From the NCBI GenBank assembly GCA_002027195.1, contig MWJO01000002.1, forward strand, positions 121,023 through 185,022: a DNA stretch of 64,000 nt, written 5' to 3'. Each line of letters begins with the position of its first letter. Position 1 is the first letter of the stretch. The DNA is from Streptomyces sp. GKU 895. Lineage in GTDB: Bacteria; Actinomycetota; Actinomycetes; Streptomycetales; Streptomycetaceae. The notes beneath the pieces were generated by a model. The model did no database searches and was not told the origin of the DNA. It worked only from the letters and a program-made list of their open reading frames with translations. Positions 58,581 through 64,000 of this stretch are shown piece by piece. Made by a program: the position numbers and the translations under genes.

Positions 58581-59980
58581 ATGAGACTCTCCCGTTCGGC
58601 ACGCTCAGGAGCCGTCGCTACCGCGGCGGCTTCTTTCATGGTCATCGCAGCCTCCTCCGCGCCAACCCCCGGAGGGGCCGGCCTGGGCGACCCCTACTTC
58701 CCGCTCCTCGGCAACGGCGGCTTCGACGCCCGCCACTACGCCCTCGACGTGGCGTACAACCCGGACACCGACCGCCTCGACGGCCGCACCACCCTCACCG
58801 CCCGCGCCACCCAGAACCTCTCCGCCTTCGACCTCGACTCCAGCAGTTGGAGGTCACCAGAGTCGAAGTGAACGGCAGACGCGCCCGGTTCACCCGCGAC
58901 GGCGACGAGATCGTGATCACCCCGCGCGACGCACTCCGCAAGGGCAAGGACTTCACCGTCGCCGTCACCTACGGCGGCGTCCCCGAACCCCTCGGCGGCC
59001 CGATCGTGTTCGGCTCGAACTACGGCTGGATGAAGACGACCGACGGCGTCTTCGTCGCCTGCGAACCCAACGCCGCCTCCACCTGGTTCCCGTCCAGTGA
59101 CCACCCCGACGACAAGGCCACCTACGACATCCGCATCAAGGCGCCCAAGGGCCTGACCGGCGTCTCCAACGGCCGGCTCGTCTCGACGTACGACAAGGGC
59201 GACTCGACGTACACCCACTGGCGCGAGACCAAGCCGATGGCGACCTATCTCGCGACCGCGACGATCGGGAAGTTCGACGTCAAGACCGGCACCACCCCCG
59301 GCGGCACCCCGATCTACGTCGCGATCGACCCCGTCCTCGCCAACAGCAACAACGTCGACGTGTACGCCGTCACGGCCGCCGCCACCGACTACTGGTCCGA
59401 GGTCTTCGGGCCGTACCCCTTCGAGGAGACCGGCGCGATCGTCGACGACATGCCCGAGGCGGGGTTCTCGCTGGAGGTGCAGACGAAACCGGTCTACTCG
59501 GCCGTGCGCAGCGAGACGACGATCGTGCACGAGCTGGCCCACCAGTGGTTCGGTGACTCGGTGTCCGTGGAGCGCTGGAAGGACATCTGGCTCAACGAGG
59601 GCTTCGCCACCTACGCCCAGTGGCTGTGGGCCGAGCACCAGGGCACCCGCAGCGCCCACGACTCGTTCCTGGCCGGGTACAACGCCCGCCCGGCCGACGC
59701 CCCGTTCTGGCAGATCACCGTCGGCGACCCGCAGCGCGACACCATGTTCGCCTCCGCGGTCTACCAGCGCGGCGCGATGACCCTCCAGGTGCTGCGCGAA
59801 CGCATCGGCGACGCGGCCTTCTTCAAGCTGCTGCCGGCCTGGACGAAGATCCACCGCTACGGCAACGCGAACACGGCCGACTTCGTCCGGCTCGCGGAGA
59901 AGATCTCCGGACAGCAGCTGGACGACCTGTTCCAGACCTGGCTGTTCACCACAGGAAAACCGGCTCTTCCGACCCCGTAA
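58581..59980 (+). CDS. Secreted M1-family metallopeptidase, frameshifted
   Basis: About 467 residues corrected. Signal peptide MRLSRSARSGAVATAAAS onward, start ATG 58581 with AAAGGGA upstream. N-terminal beta domain (GGFDARHYALDVAYNP, DRLDGRTTLTARAT), zinc site HELAHQWFGD with the downstream Glu in WLNEGFATYAQW. The GxMEN exopeptidase motif is replaced by AGFSLEVQT, as in some secreted actinobacterial M1 proteins. The frame breaks near 58850: one C is missing in FDLDLQQLEVTRVEV. It follows the peptide importer and may supply peptides to it. Confidence 0.88.
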
Positions 59981-59981
59981 C

Positions 59982-60016
59982 CCTTGCATTGCAAGGTTCA
60001 CCCCCGCGCATAGGTA
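59982..60016 (+). promoter_or_regulatory. Palindrome and promoter upstream of the TRIC-like gene
   Basis: Perfect palindrome CCTTGCATTGCAAGG (59982-59996) includes a -35-like TTGCAA (59989-59994); 16 bases later comes TAGGTA (60011-60016), ten bases before GTG 60027. The palindrome is a probable operator. It starts two bases after the M1 peptidase stop. Confidence 0.5.
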
Positions 60017-60026
60017 AGAATGTGGG

Positions 60027-60683
60027 GTGCTTGAGCCACTGTTTGCCCCCTCCGTCCAGCACACGCTCGACCTGATCGGCATCTTCGTCTTCGCCATCTC
60101 CGGCGCGCTGCTGGCCGTGCGCAAGAACTTCGACGTCTTCGGCATCGCCGTCCTCGCCGAGGTCACCGCGCTGGGCGGAGGGCTGTTCCGGGACCTGATC
60201 ATCGGCGCGGTACCCCCGGCCGCCTTCACCGACCTGGGGTACTTCGTCACCCCGCTGCTCGCCGCGCTGCTGATCGTCTTCCTGCACCCGCAGGTGGAGC
60301 GCATCCAGCTCGGCGTGAACGTCTTCGACGCGGCGGGCCTCGGCCTGTTCTGCGTGACGGGGACGACGAAAGCGTACGACTACGGTCTCGGCCTCACCCA
60401 GTCCGCCACCCTCGGCCTCGCCACCGCGGTCGGCGGGGGTGTGCTGCGTGACGTGCTCGCCAACGAGGTGCCGTCGCTGCTGCGCTGGGACCGCGACCTG
60501 TACGCGGTCCCGGCGATCGTCGGCGCCACGATGGTGGTGCTCTGCATCCGCTACGACACCCTGACGCCGTTCACCAGCTCCCTCGCCGCGATCACGGCCT
60601 TCGTGCTGCGGCTGCTGGCGATGCGCTACCACTGGCGAGCTCCGCGGGCCTGGAACCGACGGTCGACCGTGCGCGAGGAGTAG
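60027..60683 (+). CDS. TRIC/YicG-family (UPF0126) membrane channel protein
   Basis: 218 residues, seven helices in two pseudo-repeats, each with the TRIC signature: LGGGLFRDLIIG and VGGGVLRDVLANE. Prokaryotic TRIC proteins form trimeric monovalent cation channels; amino-acid transport has been proposed for relatives. The start at GTG 60027 is close to a predicted promoter, so the leader is very short. Its 3' end overlaps the convergent esterase gene by 92 bases. Confidence 0.92.
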   Translation: MLEPLFAPSVQHTLDLIGIFVFAISGALLAVRKNFDVFGIAVLAEVTALGGGLFRDLIIGAVPPAAFTDLGYFVTPLLAALLIVFLHPQVERIQLGVNVFDAAGLGLFCVTGTTKAYDYGLGLTQSATLGLATAVGGGVLRDVLANEVPSLLRWDRDLYAVPAIVGATMVVLCIRYDTLTPFTSSLAAITAFVLRLLAMRYHWRAPRAWNRRSTVREE

Positions 60684-61815
60684 GGCCGCCCGCCCGGCCG
60701 TGCAGCAGCCCCATCTGCTCCGTCAGCCAGTGGAAGGCCGGGATCACCTGGGGCCGCCACAGCGCCATGTTGTGGCCGCCCGCGCTCTTGGGGATGAAGA
60801 CGACGTGCACGGTCGTCGGGGCCTTCGCGATCTGTTCGAGGCCGGTGGCCGCCTCGTAGCCGTCGCCCGGCTGACCGGACTGGTAGAGCGCGATCGCGGG
60901 CGGGGTGCGGGCGTCGCGCAGCAGGACGTAGGGGTTGTTGGCGCGGCGCAGGGCCGGGGTCTCGGCGGCCAGCGAAGTGCGTTCGCCGATCGGGTCGTTG
61001 TAGCCGGACATGCTGATCGCGGCCCGGTAGCGGTCGGGGTGGGCGACGGCGAGCTTGGTCGCGCAGTGGCCGCCCGCGGAGTACCCGGCGGCGGCCCAGC
61101 CCGTGGGGCCCGGCTGGGCGCGGAAGTTGTCCGTGACCATCTTCGGCACGTCGATGCTGAGCCAGCTGTCGGCGTTCACCGTGCCCGTGATGTTGGCGCA
61201 CCCGGTGTCGACCCCGGCCAGCAGGTTCATCCGCGGGGCGACCAGGATGAACGGCGCGACCTTGCCGTCCCGCATCAGCGGCTGGAGCTGGCTCACCGCG
61301 TGCAGCGACCCGAACCAGGCCTTCGCCGAGCCCGGGTAGCCCGACAGCAGCTCCACCACGGGGAACCTGTGGTGCCGGTAGGCGGCCTGGTGGTACTGCG
61401 GCGGCAGCCAGACGTAGACCTCGGCGTTCACGCCCGACACCCGGCCCTTGAGCTGGGTGACGCGGACGCCGCCCATGCCGGGCCCGACGGCGGGGGAGAA
61501 GTGCTGGCGGACCTTGGGCAACCGTTTCAGCGCGATGCCGCCGGTGCCGTCCGCCCCGAGGTTCGCGGCCTGCTCGACGTGGTTGCCGGTGCCGAGGAGG
61601 TCGGCCCAGTTGTCGTACAGGTTGTTCTCGTTGTTGACCAGCACGAAGACGAGTGCGACGGCCGTGCCCTGGGCGAACAGCACCATCAGCAGCCGGCCCA
61701 GGGCCCGCAGCGGTTTCGGTCCGCGCAGCCGCGACCACAGCGCCAGCGGCAGCAGGACGGCGACGACGGACAGCACGATCAGCGTGTAAAGGAACGTGGT
61801 CCCGGTGAGGCTCAT
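60592..61815 (-). CDS. Membrane-anchored alpha/beta-hydrolase esterase (mycolyltransferase/esterase D type)
   Basis: 407 residues. Two N-terminal membrane helices (FLYTLIVLSVVAVLLPLALW and LMVLFAQGTAVALVFVLV), then an extracytoplasmic hydrolase with PVVELLSGYPGSAKAWF, nucleophile Ser in AAGYSAGGHCATK and His in AGGHNMALW. Similar to antigen 85/esterase D proteins; the substrate is unknown and mycolic acids are absent in Streptomyces. Start ATG 61815. The last 30 or so residues are encoded opposite the TRIC-like gene's 3' end, so the true stop could be affected by an indel. Confidence 0.86.
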   Translation of the reverse strand: MSLTGTTFLYTLIVLSVVAVLLPLALWSRLRGPKPLRALGRLLMVLFAQGTAVALVFVLVNNENNLYDNWADLLGTGNHVEQAANLGADGTGGIALKRLPKVRQHFSPAVGPGMGGVRVTQLKGRVSGVNAEVYVWLPPQYHQAAYRHHRFPVVELLSGYPGSAKAWFGSLHAVSQLQPLMRDGKVAPFILVAPRMNLLAGVDTGCANITGTVNADSWLSIDVPKMVTDNFRAQPGPTGWAAAGYSAGGHCATKLAVAHPDRYRAAISMSGYNDPIGERTSLAAETPALRRANNPYVLLRDARTPPAIALYQSGQPGDGYEAATGLEQIAKAPTTVHVVFIPKSAGGHNMALWRPQVIPAFHWLTEQMGLLHGRAGGPTPRARSTVGSRPAELASGSASPAAAARRP

Positions 61816-61949
61816 GTCCCTACAGAGGGCGAGGCCGGCCCCGGGGTTTACGGACGAGTACGGACACTTACCGAGAAATTGCCCGGGTCTCACCTGGATG
61901 GCTCCCTGTCGGGCGCCGGGCAAAGCTACCGCTTAGTAGTTAGCTGTTG

Positions 61950-61961
61950 TACCGTTCACCC
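61950..61961 (+). promoter_or_regulatory. Candidate leaderless promoter of the thioesterase gene
   Basis: TACCGT (61950-61955), six bases, then ATG 61962; no ribosome site. Immediately upstream, TTAGTAGTTAGC (61933-61944) is a short repeated AT-rich motif that could be a regulator site. Confidence 0.5.
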
Positions 61962-62817
61962 ATGCCAGAAGCAGCCTCCGTCACGCGCGCCACGATCGGC
62001 GACAGCGAGTTCGACCGGGACACCGCGGTCACCCGCCGGGAACCCGGGGTCTACGACATCGACCTCTCCGCCGGCTGGACGATCATCAACGCCGTCAACG
62101 GCGGCTATCTGCTGGCGGTCCTCGGCCGCGCCCTCGCGGACGCCCTGCCGCACGCCGACCCGTTCACCATCTCCGCGCACTACCTCACCGCGTCCCAGCC
62201 GGGCCCCGCGGTGATCCGCACGGACGTGGTCCGCACCGGCCGCACCCTCTCCACCGGTCAGGCCTCGCTCTTCCAGTACGACGAACAGGGCGCCGAGGTC
62301 GAGCGCATCCGCGTCCTCGCCTCCTACGGCGACCTCGACTCCCTCCCCGACGACGTCCGTACGTCGGCGCGGCCGCCCGCGTTCCCGTCCATGGACCAGT
62401 GCTTCGGCCCCGAGGACGGTCCGGCCCCCCTCGACCGGCAGCTCGGCCATCACCGACCGGCTGATGCTCAAGCTGGACCCCTCGACCCTGGGCTGGGCGC
62501 TCGGCGCCCCGTCCGGCAAGGGTGAGATGCGCTCCTGGTTCGGCCTCGCCGACGGCCGCGACGCCGACCCCCTCTCCCTGCTGCTCGCGGTGGACGCGCT
62601 GCCGCCGACCGCCTTCGAGATCGGCCTCAAGGGCTGGGTCCCCACGGTCGAGCTGACGGTTCACGTCCGCTGCCGCCCGGCCCCCGGCCCCCTCCGCGTC
62701 TCGATCACCACCCGCAACCTCGCCGGCGGCTTCCTGGAGGAGGACGCCGAGGTCTGGGACAGCGCGGACCGCCTGGTGGCCCAGTCCCGCCAGCTCGCGC
62801 GGGTCAGGCTGGGCTGA
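61962..62817 (+). CDS. Acyl-CoA thioesterase family protein (double hotdog), frameshifted
   Basis: About 284 residues corrected. N-terminal hotdog (WTIINAVNGGYLLAVLGRALAD, FTISAHYLTASQPGPAVI, RTGRTLSTGQASLFQ) and C-terminal hotdog (MRSWFGLADGRDADPLSLLLAVDALPP, WVPTVELTVHVRCRPAPGPL, EDAEVWDSADRLVAQSRQLAR), the TesB-like layout. The frame breaks near 62432, where one C too many follows APLDG; removing it gives SSAITDRLMLKLDPS. Hydrolyses an acyl-CoA; the substrate is unknown. Confidence 0.86.
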
Positions 62818-62887
62818 GGAACCGGGGGAGGCGGACGCCTCCGCCGGCCTGAGCGACGGGGGGCGGAGACGGCGGCATCCCGGTGCC

Positions 62888-63699
62888 GTGAAGGCCGACC
62901 GTCTCCTCTCCGTCCTGTTGCTCCTCCAGACCCGCGGGCGGGTCCCCGCGCCCGAGCTCGCCGAGCGGCTGGAAGTGTCCGTCCGGACCGTCTACCGGGA
63001 CATCGAGGCCCTGTCCGCCTCCGGTGTCCCGGTCTGCGCCGAGCGCGGCCGGCACGGCGGCATCGAACTCCTCGCGGGCTTCCGCACGGACGTCACCGGA
63101 CTGACCGCCGACGAGTCCCGCGCCCTGTTCATCCTGGCCGCGCAGGGCGCGCACGCCGCCCTCGGCCTCGACACCGCGCCCGGTTCCGCCCTGCGCTAGG
63201 TGATGGCGGCGCTCCCGACCCCGCACCGCCCCGCTGCCGACGTCACCTCGCGGTGCATCTGGAGGACGCCGTGCGGCGGCGGCCGGGTGTCGAACTCGCC
63301 GACGTCCGGGAGCAGTTGCGCCGCCAGGTCGAGGAACGCCCCGGCGGCATCGACGTCGTCGTCCGGGTCCGCCGCGACCGACTCGACGTGTTCCTGCGGA
63401 CGATGACCGGCTGGCTGACCGAACTGCCCGACGACGACGGCACAGGGGAGCGGGTGACCGCCCGGCTGTCGTACGGCGTGCTGGGCGAGGCCCGTCAACT
63501 CCTGGCGTTCTCCGACCGCGTGGAGGTCCTCTCGTCGCCCGAGGTGCGCGCGGAGCCGGCCCGGGGGGCGCTTCTGTCACGGACCTGTACCAGCGAGCAG
63601 GCGGGGAGCCGACGGAGAACCCCAGGTCAGAGGGGCGGCTTGAGGACCGCTTTGCCTGACGCACAGGCCGGGGACAGCGCGGGCCCAAGGAAGCCCTAA
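62888..63699 (+). pseudogene. Decayed HTH/WYL-domain transcriptional regulator
   Basis: The N-terminal DeoR/HTH_11 part is intact (MKADRLLSVLLLLQTRGR, ELAERLEVSVRTVYRDIEALSASG, ERGRHGGIELLAGF). At 63197 a TAG stop replaces what should be a Lys codon before VMAALPTPHR. The central WYL core is missing; then a shifted frame gives the typical C-terminal segment RPGGIDVVVRVRRDRLDVFLR and YGVLGEARQLLAFSDRVEVLSSPEVRAE, and another shift lies near 63570. A stop, a deletion and frameshifts together point to real decay, unlike the single-indel genes elsewhere. Confidence 0.8.
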
Positions 63700-63758
63700 G
63701 GCGCGTTGATTGAGTGCCCGCTTCCAGACTCCCCTCATCGTTCTTGGAGTTGTTTCTC

Positions 63759-64000
63759 ATGAAGCGCGTGCGTCTCGTCCCCGCGGTGGCCCTGCTGGCG
63801 CTCTCACCGCTCGCCCTGGTGGCCTGTGGTTCGGGGGACTCGTCCTCCTCCTCGAACAGCGGCAACTCCGGGCAGCAGGCCTGTCAGGCCCCGTCCGGCG
63901 CGCCCAGCGGGAACCCCTCGGGCAGGCCCAGCGGCGCACCCTCGGGCGCTCCCACGGCGGGCGGCACCGCCCAGCCGTCCGGCGCGCCCTCGGGCATGCC
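63759..64000 (+). CDS. Small lipoprotein with PSG repeats (cut by the right edge)
   Basis: Starts at ATG 63759 (MKRVRLVPAVALLALSPLAL), with lipobox LVAC (Cys23). After a Ser-rich spacer come repeated PSG units with variable neighbours (PSGAPSGNPSGRPSG), a low-complexity surface linker. TTGGAG lies 11 bases upstream. The frame is open to the window end, so size and function are unknown. Confidence 0.78.
   Translation, partial: MKRVRLVPAVALLALSPLALVACGSGDSSSSSNSGNSGQQACQAPSGAPSGNPSGRPSGAPSGAPTAGGTAQPSGAPSGM

Overview
The window is a high-GC actinobacterial chromosome segment and is almost certainly Streptomyces. The evidence is the very high G+C at third codon positions, frequent GTG/TTG starts, leaderless-looking promoters, and gene content that (from memory, not checked here) follows the order of the S. 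coelicolor SCO5440-SCO5480 core region. It holds about 53 protein genes, one tandem glycine riboswitch, several terminators and at least four kinds of DNA repeat. No tRNA, rRNA, IS element, prophage or CRISPR array was found.

Region 1 (1-11.3 kb) is alpha-glucan metabolism: a minus-strand glgE-treS-mak-glgB operon (the GlgE pathway: trehalose to maltose to maltose-1-phosphate to linear glucan to branched glucan), a subtilisin-like protease, and a divergent glgP phosphorylase with a hairpin-rich leader. Region 2 (11.3-15.4 kb) has two paralogous secreted M4 zinc metalloproteases. Region 3 (15.6-26.6 kb) is export: four ABC half-transporters forming two asymmetric heterodimers on the minus strand, then a DrrAB-type ABC pair and a LuxR-family two-component system on the plus strand. 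Region 4 (26.6-34.1 kb) has a Tat-exported sulfatase, an unknown membrane protein with an LRPF motif, a GlgX-type debranching enzyme and two L,D-transpeptidase lipoproteins. Region 5 (34.2-43.9 kb) carries an enoyl-CoA hydratase, an RsbW-like ATPase, a deacetylase-like lipoprotein coupled to a YVTN-propeller lipoprotein, a scabin/ScARP-like secreted DNA ADP-ribosyltransferase, GNAT and MerR proteins, an EF-hand protein, and an AraC-controlled oxidoreductase pair. Region 6 (43.9-51.8 kb) is one-carbon and serine metabolism: riboswitch-gcvT-gcvH-glyA-sdaA, which can turn glycine into pyruvate via serine (gcvP is not in the window), with two SseB-like proteins nearby. Region 7 (52.1-58.5 kb) is a complete oligopeptide ABC importer operon. 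Region 8 (58.5-64 kb) has an M1 peptidase, a TRIC/YicG channel, a membrane-anchored esterase, a thioesterase, a decayed WYL regulator and a cut-off lipoprotein.

One property affects how the window should be read. About a dozen otherwise well-conserved genes are each broken by one or two single-base indels, mostly in short G or C runs (for example glgP twice, the oligopeptide permease, and the AraC, M1 and thioesterase genes). This is far too many for normal decay and most likely reflects base-calling error in the source assembly. These genes are annotated as single CDS with the break position given.

The most interesting items are: the scabin-like toxin; a 37-bp stop-codon-containing minisatellite grown from the 3' end of an oxidoreductase gene, with a similar 26-bp array at the end of an ABC gene; an ABC heterodimer in which one ATP site appears dead on both faces; a dispersed repeat inserted in frame in an ABC ATPase domain; and an intrinsic terminator placed between glyA and sdaA.
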